Of a DNA stretch of 64,000 nt, positions 1-8,214 are shown one piece after another; positions within the stretch are counted from its first letter, which is position 1, and every line of letters starts with the position of its first letter. A program made the position numbers and the translations under genes. The DNA comes from Tsukamurella conjunctivitidis (GTDB lineage Bacteria; Actinomycetota; Actinomycetes; Mycobacteriales; Mycobacteriaceae): positions 235,257 through 299,256 of the forward strand of contig NZ_VIGX01000006.1 in assembly GCF_007858475.1 (NCBI RefSeq), written 5' to 3'. A model generated the notes under the pieces. It did no database searches, was not told where the DNA came from, and was given only the letters and a program-made list of their open reading frames with translations.

Positions 1-267
1 CTAGCCGGTGCGGCGCAGACGCTCCGCGTCGAGGTACTGCGCAGCCAGGGCGTCGAGGGGTTCGTCCAGGACCGCCGCCAGCGCGACGACGGTGCCGAAC
101 GCGGGCGTCGCCATCCGGCCGGTCTCGATCTTGCGCAGCGTCTCCGGGGAGATCCCGGCCGCGCGGGCCACCTCGTCGGGCCGGCGATCCCCCCGGGCCG
201 TGCGCAGCCGCGCCCCCAGACGCCGCCCTGCGGCGATCTGTTCGGGGGTGAGGGGCTGCCGGACCAT
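1..267 (-). CDS. XRE-family helix-turn-helix transcriptional regulator, 88 aa
   Basis: A small single-domain DNA-binding protein. Residues 11-75 form an HTH_3/XRE fold with the recognisable signature of the family (EVARAAGISPETLRKIETGR). There is no C-terminal sensor domain, so it resembles the minimal repressor class. ATG start and TAG stop are both inside the window, the stop being at its very edge. It is the most downstream gene of the leftward strand here; the thioesterase upstream ends 18 bases before its start, so the two may be co-transcribed. Target genes are unknown. The family call is firm; the role is not known. Confidence 0.85.
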   Translation of the reverse strand: MVRQPLTPEQIAAGRRLGARLRTARGDRRPDEVARAAGISPETLRKIETGRMATPAFGTVVALAAVLDEPLDALAAQYLDAERLRRTG

Positions 268-284
268 GCGTCCAGCTTAGCCGG

Positions 285-1247
285 TCAGATCGCCACCATC
301 CGGGTCGCGGCCGACGCGCTGCGCCGGCCCCGGATCGCGATGAGCTCGCGGGCGTGCGCATCGAGCGCCACGTCGCCGGGCAGGCGCGGCATCCACGGTC
401 GCACCGCCGTGGCGTCGCCGTCGGCGTCGAGCGCCGCCAGCACGTGCAGGGCGTGCGCCGCGGGCTGCGGATCGCGCTCGTGCGGCCAGCACGTGGCGAG
501 GTGCACCGAGACGTGCATCGTCTGCCTGCCGGTGTGCAGGAGCCGGGCGGAGACCTCGATGACCTGGCCGATCTGCACCGGGCGGTAGAACCGCACTCCG
601 CCCACGTAGACGGTGACGGCCTCGCCGCCGCTCCAGCCCGCAGCGCAGAGATAGGCGGCGTCGTCCATCCACCCCATGACGCGGCCGCCGTGCGCCTTAC
701 CGCCCCAGTTGATGTCGGTGGGGGCCGCGAGGAAGCGGGTGGTGCGCCGCTCCGCCTCGGTCGGCCGGGTGTAGTCCGCCCCGCCCATCGCCGCCGCGAT
801 CCGTTGCCGCACGTCGGCGCGGGCCTCGGCCTCCTCGGCGGCGCGCACGTCCTCCGCGAGGACGGGCTGCCACTGCCGTACGGGCGTCGGCTTCCCGGCC
901 TCGTCGACGGCGACGAACACCAGGAGACACGTGCTGGCGACGGTGAAGGTGCCCACCCGCGGATCGGCGGAGGCGACCTCGCACCGGATGTGCATGCTGC
1001 TGCGGCCGGTGAGGACGAGCGTCGCGCGGACCTCGACGACGTCGCCGGACGCGATGTCGCGGCCGAAGCCGATGTTGCCGACGTAGGCGGTCACGGAGTA
1101 GCCGCCCGACCAGGCGGCCGCGCAGGCGTACGCCGCCTTGTCGATCCACTCCAGGATGCGGCCGCCGCGCACGCCGCCGCCGAGCGTCGCGACGTCGGTG
1201 GGGGCGGCGAGGAACCGCAGCGTGATCCGGCGATCGGTGATGGGCAT
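285..1247 (-). CDS. Acyl-CoA thioesterase with two hotdog domains
   Basis: Predicted 320-aa acyl-CoA hydrolase built from two tandem hotdog folds (about residues 5-130 and 165-295). Both halves carry the same block: a FLAAPTD strand, a GG..GG...WID/WMD.AAY.CA helix and a YVG..F..... strand, so this is an internal duplication like that of BACH-type cytosolic thioesterases (YciA/4HBT relatives). The start is the ATG at 1247, preceded by GGAG nine bases upstream; reading further upstream adds 45 low-complexity residues that do not belong to the fold. The helix Asp expected in each catalytic hotdog helix is visible as WID and WMD. The gene is followed by the XRE regulator and is not obviously tied to the ring-cleavage operon. 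Substrate chain length cannot be told. Confidence 0.85.
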   Translation of the reverse strand: MPITDRRITLRFLAAPTDVATLGGGVRGGRILEWIDKAAYACAAAWSGGYSVTAYVGNIGFGRDIASGDVVEVRATLVLTGRSSMHIRCEVASADPRVGTFTVASTCLLVFVAVDEAGKPTPVRQWQPVLAEDVRAAEEAEARADVRQRIAAAMGGADYTRPTEAERRTTRFLAAPTDINWGGKAHGGRVMGWMDDAAYLCAAGWSGGEAVTVYVGGVRFYRPVQIGQVIEVSARLLHTGRQTMHVSVHLATCWPHERDPQPAAHALHVLAALDADGDATAVRPWMPRLPGDVALDAHARELIAIRGRRSASAATRMVAI

Positions 1248-1397
1248 CGGGCTGGGCTCCTTCGCGAGCGGTGAACGGATCGCCCCATCGTGGGCGGGCC
1301 CGCGAACGCACTCGGCGCCGGGGGAGGGCGATGAGGAATCGGTGATCGGGCGGTAACCGGGCCGGGTGTCCGTGCGTAACACCGCCGGCGGTGCGGG

Positions 1398-2297
1398 TCA
1401 GGCGGTCGGAGCGGTCCGCGCCAGGACGACGTCGAACCGGGCGCGCGACCACGGTCGGCCTCCGAGGTCGTGCGCGGCAGGCACCGGTGCGCCCTCGGGC
1501 TGCGGCTCGAAGCGCTTGATCAGGGAGTCCTTGACGCCGAAGACGCTGTCGCCGACCACCAGCTGTTCGTCGCCCTCGACGAAGATGTGGGTCACGAGGG
1601 TGCGGTACCCGGGGGCGGAGACCATGAAGTGCAGGTGCGCGGCGCGCATGGGAGAGCGTCCGGTCGCCGCGAGCATCCGGCCGACCGGACCGTCCGCGGG
1701 GATGGGGTAGGGCGTGGGCGTCAGCCCCCAGAAGCCGTAGGAGCCGTCCTCGCGCGCCGCGAGCCGGGCCCGCGCGGCGGTGCGCTCGTCGTCGTACTGC
1801 ACGTCGTAGAAGCCGTCTTCGTCCGCCTCCCAGACCTCGATGCGGGCGCCGGGGACCGGCGCACCGTCGGTCCCGGTGACGGTTCCCTCGACCCAGCAGG
1901 GCTCGCCCGCCGCGCCGCCGGCGATGTCGCCGCCGAACGGGATCGACGGGGCGTCGTCGACGAAGAAGGGGCCGAAGACCGTGGCCTCGGTGGCGTCGCC
2001 GTCGAGCTCGTTGTTGACGGTGACCGTCTGCATGGACGCGCCGAGCACGTCGGAGAGCAGGATGAACTCGTGCCGGCGGTCGTCGGTGATGTGGCCGCAC
2101 GCGGTGAGGAAGTCGATCGCCGCGGACCATTCCTCCTCGGTGAGGCGGACCTCGCGGATGAACGAGTGCAGGTGCCGCACCAGCGATTCCAGCACCGTCT
2201 TCAGGCGCGGGTCCTCGGTGCGGGCGAAGGATTGCAGGACCCTCTCGACCAGGGCCTCTTCCGCGGCGGCCTGGTCGGTCGTCGTTGTCTCGTGCAC
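1398..2297 (-). CDS. Hydroxyquinol 1,2-dioxygenase (intradiol ring cleavage)
   Basis: Non-haem Fe(III) intradiol dioxygenase, 299 aa, expected to cleave hydroxyquinol (1,2,4-trihydroxybenzene) between C1 and C2 to maleylacetate. The N-terminal helical dimerisation domain spans about residues 15-100 and the catalytic beta-sandwich about 105-285. The four iron ligands fall at Tyr164, Tyr197, His221 and His223, which matches by position the ligands reported for hydroxyquinol 1,2-dioxygenases. The start is a GTG at 2297 preceded by AGGAG seven bases upstream. It is the last gene of a leftward operon after maleylacetate reductase, the enzyme that uses its product, with 8 bases between them. The substrate (hydroxyquinol rather than catechol) is inferred from that neighbour and the absence of muconate-pathway genes. 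Confidence 0.92.
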   Translation of the reverse strand: MHETTTTDQAAAEEALVERVLQSFARTEDPRLKTVLESLVRHLHSFIREVRLTEEEWSAAIDFLTACGHITDDRRHEFILLSDVLGASMQTVTVNNELDGDATEATVFGPFFVDDAPSIPFGGDIAGGAAGEPCWVEGTVTGTDGAPVPGARIEVWEADEDGFYDVQYDDERTAARARLAAREDGSYGFWGLTPTPYPIPADGPVGRMLAATGRSPMRAAHLHFMVSAPGYRTLVTHIFVEGDEQLVVGDSVFGVKDSLIKRFEPQPEGAPVPAAHDLGGRPWSRARFDVVLARTAPTA

Positions 2298-2305
2298 AGG
2301 GGCTC

Positions 2306-3361
2306 CTAGGCGGGCTCGGGCGTGGCACCGGACCACGCGTCGGACAGGATGCGGTCGAGGTCGGCCGCGGTCACCGGGCGGGGGTTGCCGGCCGGGACCA
2401 GCGGCAGGATCGCCTCGACGGCGGGGGCGATGTCGGCCTCGGTCATGCCGAGGTCGCGCAGGGACCGGGGTGCGCGCACCTCGTCGTACAGCGAGTTCAG
2501 GCCCGCGACGGCGGTGGCGGCGTCGAAGGCCGTCGCCAGCCGGGCCTCCGCCTCCGGTGCGGCGGGCGCGTTGAAGGCGAGGACGTGGGGGAGCACCGCG
2601 GTGTGCGTCTGCGCGTGCGGAAGGTCGAAGGCGCCGCCGAGGACGTGGCAGATCTTGTGGTGCAGGCCCGATCCGGCGGAGGAGAAGGCGGTCGCGGCGA
2701 GGTAGGCGGCGTAGAGCACCTGCTCGCGCCCGGCGAGATCCGACGGGTCCGCGGCGACGGCCGGCAGTCCCACGCGCAGCGCCCGGGCGGATTCCGCCGC
2801 GAGCACTCGGTCGATCGGATCGGCCCGCGGGCCCCACATCGCGTCGACACTGTGCGCGAGCGCGTTCAGCGCCGAGGCGATGCCGATGTCCGGGGGCAGG
2901 CCCAGGGTGAGGTCGGCGTCGTAGAGGATCGCGCGGGGCGCGACCCGCGGGTCGACGCCCGTGGTCTTGACGCCGTTCTCGGTCAGCCCCCACATCGACG
3001 TCGCCTCGGATCCGGAGTACGTGGTCGGGACGGCGACGATCGGGATCGAGGTGGTGAGGGCGATCGCCTTCGCGAGACCGATCGCCGAGCCGCCACCGAA
3101 GCACAGCAGCAGATCGGCGCGCGCCTCCGCCGCGGCCGCGCGGCCGCGCTCGGCGACCTCGACGGGCACGTGCATCGCCACGTCGTGGTGGCGGAGCGCG
3201 ACGGGGAGGTCCGCGGTGATCCGCGCGGCCCGGTCCGCCTCGCGCGGCGTGCAGATCAGCATGATCCGCTCGGCGCCGGCGGTGACATCGGCGAGCGCGG
3301 TGCGGGCCGCCCCCGACCCGAATCGGACCGTCTGGGTGAGGCTGTCGTGGGTGAAGTTCAT
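2306..3361 (-). CDS. Maleylacetate reductase (iron-containing alcohol dehydrogenase family)
   Basis: Predicted NAD(P)H-dependent reductase of 351 aa converting maleylacetate to 3-oxoadipate. It has the two-domain layout of group III Fe-type alcohol dehydrogenases: an N-terminal Rossmann-like half with the glycine-rich [19 protein letters not shown] segment (about residues 80-100) and a C-terminal helical half carrying His-rich motifs ([25 protein letters not shown]). Its ATG overlaps the stop of the upstream hydrolase in an ATGA at 3358-3361, so translation is coupled. Its position directly before the dioxygenase makes it the second step of hydroxyquinol breakdown. The 3-oxoadipate formed would be taken up by the pcaIJ and pcaF products encoded at 8.2-10.7 kb. 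Confidence 0.92.
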   Translation of the reverse strand: MNFTHDSLTQTVRFGSGAARTALADVTAGAERIMLICTPREADRAARITADLPVALRHHDVAMHVPVEVAERGRAAAAEARADLLLCFGGGSAIGLAKAIALTTSIPIVAVPTTYSGSEATSMWGLTENGVKTTGVDPRVAPRAILYDADLTLGLPPDIGIASALNALAHSVDAMWGPRADPIDRVLAAESARALRVGLPAVAADPSDLAGREQVLYAAYLAATAFSSAGSGLHHKICHVLGGAFDLPHAQTHTAVLPHVLAFNAPAAPEAEARLATAFDAATAVAGLNSLYDEVRAPRSLRDLGMTEADIAPAVEAILPLVPAGNPRPVTAADLDRILSDAWSGATPEPA

Positions 3362-4413
3362 GCGCGGACCCCTCCGAGTCGTTCGGCGAACCAGTCCGCG
3401 GCCACCGCGTTCCGTTCGTCGGCGTGGTTGTAGATGGTGTGTTCTCCGTCGTCCCAGATCCGCAGTGTCGCATCGTCGGCGGCGTCGAGGAAGGGCTGTT
3501 GATCGGCCAGGTCCACCAGCGGGTCGGCGCCGCCATGCAGGACGAGCAGCGGGCACGGGATGGTTTCCGTCGCCGGGTCGAAGCGCAGGCGCGCGAAGTT
3601 CGCGGTGACGGCGGCGTCGTCGGTCGATCCCAGCATGGCCTTGGCCTGTTCGGCGAAGGTCCGGAAGTCGAGCAGGCGCGGCGCGGCGAAGGCGCCGTTG
3701 ACGCAGCACGCGGCGACGCCGGGACGCCGGGCAGCGGTGAGCGCGGCGAACAGGCCCCCGACGCTGTTGCCCCACACGCCGACCGGCCCGTCCGGCGTCG
3801 CGAGATCGACGAAGGCGCCGAACGCGGCGGCGACGTCCACGTCGAGGTGCACGCCGTGGACCAGCCGCGCGTCGCCCTGCCCGGGGCCCTCCGCGAGGAT
3901 CACGGCGAGCCCGCGGGCGAGCAGCGCATCGGCGTAGCGCAGGTAGGTGGCGCCCCAGCCGCTCTGGCCGCCGAAGACTACGACGGTGCCGCGCGGCGAG
4001 GTCGGCCGCAGGTGCCAGCCGGTCAGGGCGCCCGCGCCGAAGGCCGGCTCCACGCGGCGCATCGGGACCGGCGAGTGCGCGGCGGCGCCCGCCACGGCCC
4101 CGTCGAACCGCGCGTAGAGCGCGCGCTTGCGGTCGGTGTCGAAGTTGAAGGCCATCTGCGCGAACAGGAAGCAGGCCGCGGCCGCGCGGTGGCTCTCGTA
4201 CGCGGTGGCCGTCCGGCCCGCGTCGGCGGCGGCCTCGGCCTCGGCCGTCCGGGCCGCGCCGAGCTCCTCGGCGACCTCGTCCCACGCCCGGCCGGCGTCG
4301 GTGCCCGCCCGCAGCGCGAGGACGTCGTCGTAGCGCATCCCGGCGTCGAGCAGGCGCGTCACGCCCATCGCCCGCCAGTGGGCGTCGTTGGCTGCGGTCA
4401 CGTCGGCGCTCAT
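3358..4413 (-). CDS. Alpha/beta hydrolase resembling 2,6-dihydroxypseudooxynicotine hydrolase
   Basis: Soluble alpha/beta-hydrolase of 351 aa with a helical N-terminal domain (about 1-130) ahead of the catalytic fold. The nucleophile is Ser217 in VWGNSVGG, the acid is Asp297 in LHGGADPL and the base is His325 in [10 protein letters not shown]. Length, N-terminal extension and triad spacing look like the C-C-bond hydrolase of nicotine catabolism, which splits an acyl side chain from a dihydroxypyridine ring. It is locked into the operon by ATGA overlaps at both ends (4410-4413 and 3358-3361). I infer that it releases a resorcinol-type phenol from an acyl- or ester-substituted precursor before hydroxylation. 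A simple ester hydrolase role is equally possible. The family is clear, the substrate unknown. Confidence 0.8.
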   Translation of the reverse strand: MSADVTAANDAHWRAMGVTRLLDAGMRYDDVLALRAGTDAGRAWDEVAEELGAARTAEAEAAADAGRTATAYESHRAAAACFLFAQMAFNFDTDRKRALYARFDGAVAGAAAHSPVPMRRVEPAFGAGALTGWHLRPTSPRGTVVVFGGQSGWGATYLRYADALLARGLAVILAEGPGQGDARLVHGVHLDVDVAAAFGAFVDLATPDGPVGVWGNSVGGLFAALTAARRPGVAACCVNGAFAAPRLLDFRTFAEQAKAMLGSTDDAAVTANFARLRFDPATETIPCPLLVLHGGADPLVDLADQQPFLDAADDATLRIWDDGEHTIYNHADERNAVAADWFAERLGGVRA

Positions 4414-6014
4414 CGGGCGACCGCCACGGCCGGTGCGGCGCTCAGCTTCACCCGGAGGTTGTCCACCAGCCGCGGCAGGTCGGCGAGGCCGCCGGCGCCG
4501 TACAGGTGGAAGTCGGGACGGGCGAGGAAGGCCTCGGTGCCGGTGGCCGCGAAATACGCGGCGTAGGTGCCGTCCTCGTCGACGATCGAGTGCGGATGCC
4601 CCGGCTCCAGGGTGACGACGGTGCCGCCGAGCTCGGCCAGGAACGCCAGGCGATCCGGCCCCAGGATCTCCGTCGCGTCGCCGGTGGAGACCAGGGTGAA
4701 GCCCCACGGGTGCAGGTCGTCGAACCGTCCCGAGCGCTCGCCCCGGCGCACCACGCCCTGCGGCGCCAGCGTGCCGGCGAAGCCCCTTGGGACCCCCGAC
4801 TCGTCGGTGTCGATCACGCCGGCGGCGATCGTCGGAAACGGGGGCAGGGGCGGCACCTCGCCGCGCTGGAAGGCGGCGTCGCGCGCCGCGGCGGCCACCG
4901 GATCCTTGAGGTTCGCCACGCGCCCCAGCTCCACGGCGCAGGCCTGGATGACCTCGACGTGCGGCCGGCGCTCGGCCTCGTAGGTGTCCAGCAGCGCGTC
5001 GCCGGCCCTGCCGGACAGCACCAGGTCGAGCTTCCAGGCGAGCGTGATCCCGTCGCGCATACCCGAACACGCGCCCTGCCCCATGTACGGCGGCATCGTG
5101 TGCGCGGCGTCGCCGGCCAGGAACACCCGGCCCGCGCGCCAGGTGTCGGCGATGCACGCGGAGAACGTGTAGACGATGTGGCGCAGGATCGTCAGGTCCT
5201 CGGGACCCAGGTCGTGCTGCGACCGGAGCCAGCGCCAGGCGAACTCCTCGGTGGCCATCTCGTCGGCGTCGTCCTCGGGGCGGACGGCGACCTCGAACCG
5301 CTGGCGGCTCCGCCCGATAGGCATGAACATGTGGGGCTGGTGCGGATCGCAGAACTGCCGGGCGGTGTCGAATCGATCACCCAGGGGGCGAGTGCATTCC
5401 GTGTCGATGTTGAGCCAGCGGTCGTCGACGTGCAGATCGGTGCGGCCGATCCCGAGGATGTGGCGGACCATGCTGCCCGCGCCGTCGGCGCCGACGACGT
5501 ACTTCGCGGTCAGCGTGCGCTCGGGGGCATCGGCCCATTGCGCGTCCCGGTCGCGCGACCAAGGGCGCACCGTCAGCTCGACGTGGTCGTCCGACTGCTC
5601 CATGCCGACCAGGATGGTGCCCTGATGCACGTCGAGGTCGGGGCGCGTGCGGTTGCGATCGTCGATCGAGCACTCGATGTGCGGCTGGTACATCGAGTAG
5701 TGGGCCGCGAAGCCGCTGGACTCGCCCGACCAGTCGACGGCGATCAGCAGGTCCTCGGCGTGGTTGCGCCATTCGTAGACGGCGGCGGGAGCGGCATCGC
5801 GCAGCGCCTCGTCGACGTCGCCCGCGGCCTGGATGATGCGTGCGGTCTCGCCGTCGATGTGGGTGAGCCGCGGCATGCCGTAGAGGCTCGGCCAGCGTTC
5901 GATCACCACCACGCGGTGCCCGGCGCGCGCCAGCATGGACGAGAGGACGAGGCCCGTCGGGCCGTAGCCGACGACGGCGACGTCGTAGTCAGTGGTTGTC
6001 GATTCGGTGTTCAC
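4410..6014 (-). CDS. FAD-dependent aromatic hydroxylase (MhpA/resorcinol-hydroxylase-like)
   Basis: Class A flavoprotein monooxygenase of 534 aa. It shows the three family fingerprints: GYGPTG nucleotide-binding loop at residues 16-21, the GADGAG segment near 175-180, and the ribose-binding AGDAAHTMPPYMGQG segment near 300-314. The C-terminal 130 residues match the thioredoxin-like extension of the phenol/MhpA group. As first gene of the operon ending in hydroxyquinol dioxygenase, it most likely hydroxylates resorcinol (or a close analogue) to hydroxyquinol using NAD(P)H and O2. It is transcribed divergently from the AraC regulator across 197 bases that contain a direct-repeat operator candidate. 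Whether its true substrate is free resorcinol or a substituted ring cannot be read from sequence. Confidence 0.88.
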   Translation of the reverse strand: MNTESTTTDYDVAVVGYGPTGLVLSSMLARAGHRVVVIERWPSLYGMPRLTHIDGETARIIQAAGDVDEALRDAAPAAVYEWRNHAEDLLIAVDWSGESSGFAAHYSMYQPHIECSIDDRNRTRPDLDVHQGTILVGMEQSDDHVELTVRPWSRDRDAQWADAPERTLTAKYVVGADGAGSMVRHILGIGRTDLHVDDRWLNIDTECTRPLGDRFDTARQFCDPHQPHMFMPIGRSRQRFEVAVRPEDDADEMATEEFAWRWLRSQHDLGPEDLTILRHIVYTFSACIADTWRAGRVFLAGDAAHTMPPYMGQGACSGMRDGITLAWKLDLVLSGRAGDALLDTYEAERRPHVEVIQACAVELGRVANLKDPVAAAARDAAFQRGEVPPLPPFPTIAAGVIDTDESGVPRGFAGTLAPQGVVRRGERSGRFDDLHPWGFTLVSTGDATEILGPDRLAFLAELGGTVVTLEPGHPHSIVDEDGTYAAYFAATGTEAFLARPDFHLYGAGGLADLPRLVDNLRVKLSAAPAVAVAR

Positions 6015-6072
6015 GGCTCTCCTTCATCGCGGGACTGGGGCGATGCATGCACGCTACGAAGCTGTGATCGGT

Positions 6073-6103
6073 GCCACTATCCGCGCGGCGACAGCGCTAT
6101 CCG
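6073..6103. promoter_or_regulatory. Candidate AraC operator: direct repeat of CTATCCG, 20-bp period
   Basis: In the 197-bp region between the divergent monooxygenase and AraC genes, CTATCCG occurs at 6077-6083 and again at 6097-6103, each with C two bases before it. The 20-bp period (two helical turns) is the usual spacing of half-sites bound by an AraC-type activator. A separate perfect 12-bp palindrome CCGCAGCTGCGG lies at 6142-6153. Assignment to the neighbouring AraC protein is inferred from position. Confidence 0.45.
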
Positions 6104-6211
6104 ATTCCCGCCGGGAAGTGGTGACATGGATCGCAGTTCCGCCGCAGCTGCGGTGTAACCTGCAGGTGGGAGCGCTTTCGAGGCGGTCCGGCGAGTGTGG
6201 AGGCGATGCCG

Positions 6212-7237
6212 ATGTGGGGTGGGATAGAGCCCGGTGGCGGGGCGACGCCTGCGCCGCTCGGCCGGTTCGACAGCCTCCGCACCGCCGACGTCGACGCCTT
6301 CCGCAGCGCCGCCGGCGGTCTGCTCAGCACGCACTCGATCGCGGTGCCCCGCGGCGCCACCACCCTGTTCGACGGTGCGGTCCGCTCCGCGACGGTCGCC
6401 GACCTCGGCGTGGTCTACCTGGAGCAAGGCGCGCCGATCGACGTCGACATCCTCGACCGGATCGACTACTACGACCTGATGATCGCCGTGGCCGGGTCCA
6501 ATCGCCTCGAACTCGTCGGAGCGGGCGGAGGCGCGGTGATCGAGGGCGGAGTCGCCGCCGTCCTCTCGCCCGCGATGCGGGCCCGGATGCGGATGGACGG
6601 CGCCTACCGCCAGTTGCATCTGCGGCTCGAACGCGCCGCCGTACACGAGCGCATGGAGGCCCTCGTCGGCCGGCCCGTCGGCGGCCCCGTGGTCTTCGAC
6701 GTGGGGATGGACCTCGCCGCGCCGGGGCTCCGCAGCTGGTCGGGCGCGCTGCGCTCGTTGCTGCGCGATCTCGACGACGAGGCCGGGCTCGCGGCCGATC
6801 CCGCGATGGCGCGGCACTGGCGGGACCTGCTCATCACCGGTCTGCTCGTTTCCCACCGGCACAACCACTCGGCACTGGTGCACGAGCGCGACGAGGACCG
6901 GGTGCATCCGCGGACCTTCCAGCGCGCGCTCGACCACATCGAGGCGCGGCTGCGCGGCCCGCTGTCGGTGCCAGACGTGGCCGCCCACGTCGGCATCAGC
7001 GTGCGTTCCCTACAACGCGCCTTCCAGGACCGGCTCGAGACCTCGCCCAGCGCGTACATCCTGGGGGAGCGGCTCGACCGGGTTCGCGCGGAACTACTGG
7101 CGCCGGATTCCGCGCGCACCGTGACGGATACGGCCTTCGACTGGGGGTTCACCCACCCCTCGCGGTTCTCCTCCCTGTACCGGCGCCGGTTCGGTGAGAC
7201 GCCCTCGCAGAGCCGGGCCCGCGCCGCCGGTCGGTGA
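6212..7237 (+). CDS. AraC-family transcriptional activator
   Basis: Regulator of about 341 aa. The N-terminal two thirds resemble the cupin-like AraC_binding_2 sensor domain (effector and dimerisation), and the C-terminal ~100 residues hold the two helix-turn-helix motifs: LSVPDVAAHVGISVRSLQRAF and TVTDTAFDWGFTHPSRFSSL followed by the FGETPSQSR tail. I choose the ATG at 6212 because GGAGG at 6199-6203 lies eight bases upstream; an ATG at 6206 is too close to it. It is divergent from the monooxygenase operon, so it probably senses a ring-hydroxylation substrate or product and activates that operon and perhaps itself. It converges on the LysR gene with a 15-base gap. Confidence 0.88.
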   Translation: MWGGIEPGGGATPAPLGRFDSLRTADVDAFRSAAGGLLSTHSIAVPRGATTLFDGAVRSATVADLGVVYLEQGAPIDVDILDRIDYYDLMIAVAGSNRLELVGAGGGAVIEGGVAAVLSPAMRARMRMDGAYRQLHLRLERAAVHERMEALVGRPVGGPVVFDVGMDLAAPGLRSWSGALRSLLRDLDDEAGLAADPAMARHWRDLLITGLLVSHRHNHSALVHERDEDRVHPRTFQRALDHIEARLRGPLSVPDVAAHVGISVRSLQRAFQDRLETSPSAYILGERLDRVRAELLAPDSARTVTDTAFDWGFTHPSRFSSLYRRRFGETPSQSRARAAGR

Positions 7238-7252
7238 CCGGCCGGGCCGGGC

Positions 7253-8143
7253 TCAGGTCGCGGCGGTGAGGTCGGCGATGACCTCCGTGACGCGCTCGAG
7301 GTGGCGATCGGTCCGGTCCGTCACGTGCGCGACAGCCAGCTCGACGCCGCCGCCGGCTCCGCCGAGCGGCCGGTAGGTCAGGCCGTCGAGCCGCAGCGCC
7401 GTGATCGGTTCGGGCGCCACCGCGATGCCCAGCCCGGCGGCGACGAGCGTCGCGAGCGTCGATGTCTCGCCGACCTCGTGGCGGATCATCGGCGCCACGC
7501 CGCCCTCGCGGAGCAGCGCCACGACCCGGTCGTACATCGCCGAACGCCGGCCCGCGCTGTGGACGATGAACGGCGCCCCGGCGAGGTCCGCGACCCGCAG
7601 CCGGTCCCGGCGAGCCAGGGGATGATCGGTCGGCAGGGCGACGACCCACGGCTCGCGGCGCAGCACCCGTACCGTCAGCGACGGGTCGGCGACCGGCGGG
7701 CGCAGCAGCGCGATGTCGATGGCGCCCCTGCGCAGCGCCTCGACCTGGTCCGGCACGAGCATCTCGCCACGGAAGGCGAAGTCGATGCCGGGCAACTCGT
7801 CCTCGAGCCGGCGGGCCAGCGGCGGCAACAGGCTGTACGTCGCCGTGCCGACGCAGCCGATGGTCAGGTGCCCCGTCGCGCCCGCCGCGACACGTCGCGC
7901 GTGCTCGGCGGCGTCGTCGACCGCGGCGAGAATGGTGCGCGCCCGCTCCAGGTAGGCCCGCCCGGCGTCGGTCAGCTCGACCCGGCGGGTGGTGCGGTGC
8001 AGCAGTTGGACCCCCAGATCGTCTTCGAGTTGGCGGATCTGTTGGGACAGCGGCGGCTGCGCCATGTGCAGCCGCTGCGCCGCGCGGCCGAAGTGCCGTT
8101 CCTCGGCGACCGCGACGAAGTACCGCAGCTGGCGAAGATTCAT
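7253..8143 (-). CDS. LysR-family regulator of the 3-oxoadipate (pcaFIJ) operon
   Basis: LTTR of 296 aa. The N-terminal winged helix occupies residues 1-60 (MNLRQLRYFVAVAEERHFGR... through the AQPPLSQQIRQLE helix), followed by a linker helix and a two-lobed periplasmic-binding-like effector domain (about 90-290). The N-terminus is typical of the CatR/CatM/BenM/PcaQ group that senses aromatic-degradation intermediates. It is divergent from pcaF, with 71 bases between the start codons, and that gap contains two inverted repeats, one next to each gene. It most likely activates pcaFIJ in response to a pathway metabolite such as maleylacetate, 3-oxoadipate or its CoA ester; the inducer is a guess. 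Confidence 0.9.
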   Translation of the reverse strand: MNLRQLRYFVAVAEERHFGRAAQRLHMAQPPLSQQIRQLEDDLGVQLLHRTTRRVELTDAGRAYLERARTILAAVDDAAEHARRVAAGATGHLTIGCVGTATYSLLPPLARRLEDELPGIDFAFRGEMLVPDQVEALRRGAIDIALLRPPVADPSLTVRVLRREPWVVALPTDHPLARRDRLRVADLAGAPFIVHSAGRRSAMYDRVVALLREGGVAPMIRHEVGETSTLATLVAAGLGIAVAPEPITALRLDGLTYRPLGGAGGGVELAVAHVTDRTDRHLERVTEVIADLTAAT

Positions 8144-8160
8144 ATTGCTAGAATATCAAT
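8144..8160. promoter_or_regulatory. Candidate LysR box ATTG-N9-CAAT
   Basis: Immediately upstream of the LysR start codon, ATTG at 8144-8147 and CAAT at 8157-8160 form an inverted repeat that fits the T-N11-A LTTR rule. Its place over the LysR start region suggests autoregulation. Confidence 0.45.
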
Positions 8161-8171
8161 TGGGCATTATT

Positions 8172-8189
8172 CAGGTACTTCAGTATCTG
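8172..8189. promoter_or_regulatory. Imperfect palindrome over the pcaF promoter
   Basis: CAGGTACT-TC-AGTATCTG is an 18-bp near-perfect inverted repeat (one mismatch per arm pair). It lies 12 bases upstream of the putative pcaF -10 hexamer TACCGT (8202-8207), so it covers the -35 position, as expected for an LTTR activation site. Confidence 0.45.
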
Positions 8190-8201
8190 GATTGTTCGCC
8201 C

Positions 8202-8207
8202 TACCGT
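8202..8207 (+). promoter_or_regulatory. Putative -10 (TACCGT) for leaderless pcaF
   Basis: TACCGT ends seven bases before the pcaF ATG and no Shine-Dalgarno sequence is present, consistent with transcription starting at the start codon. Confidence 0.45.
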
Positions 8208-8214
8208 CGTTCGT

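Noticed and set aside
1398-3536. Reading the dioxygenase as a 712-aa protein extending through maleylacetate reductase
   Set aside because: The upstream part overlaps the reductase in another frame; the GTG at 2297 with AGGAG gives the exact family length and iron-ligand numbering.
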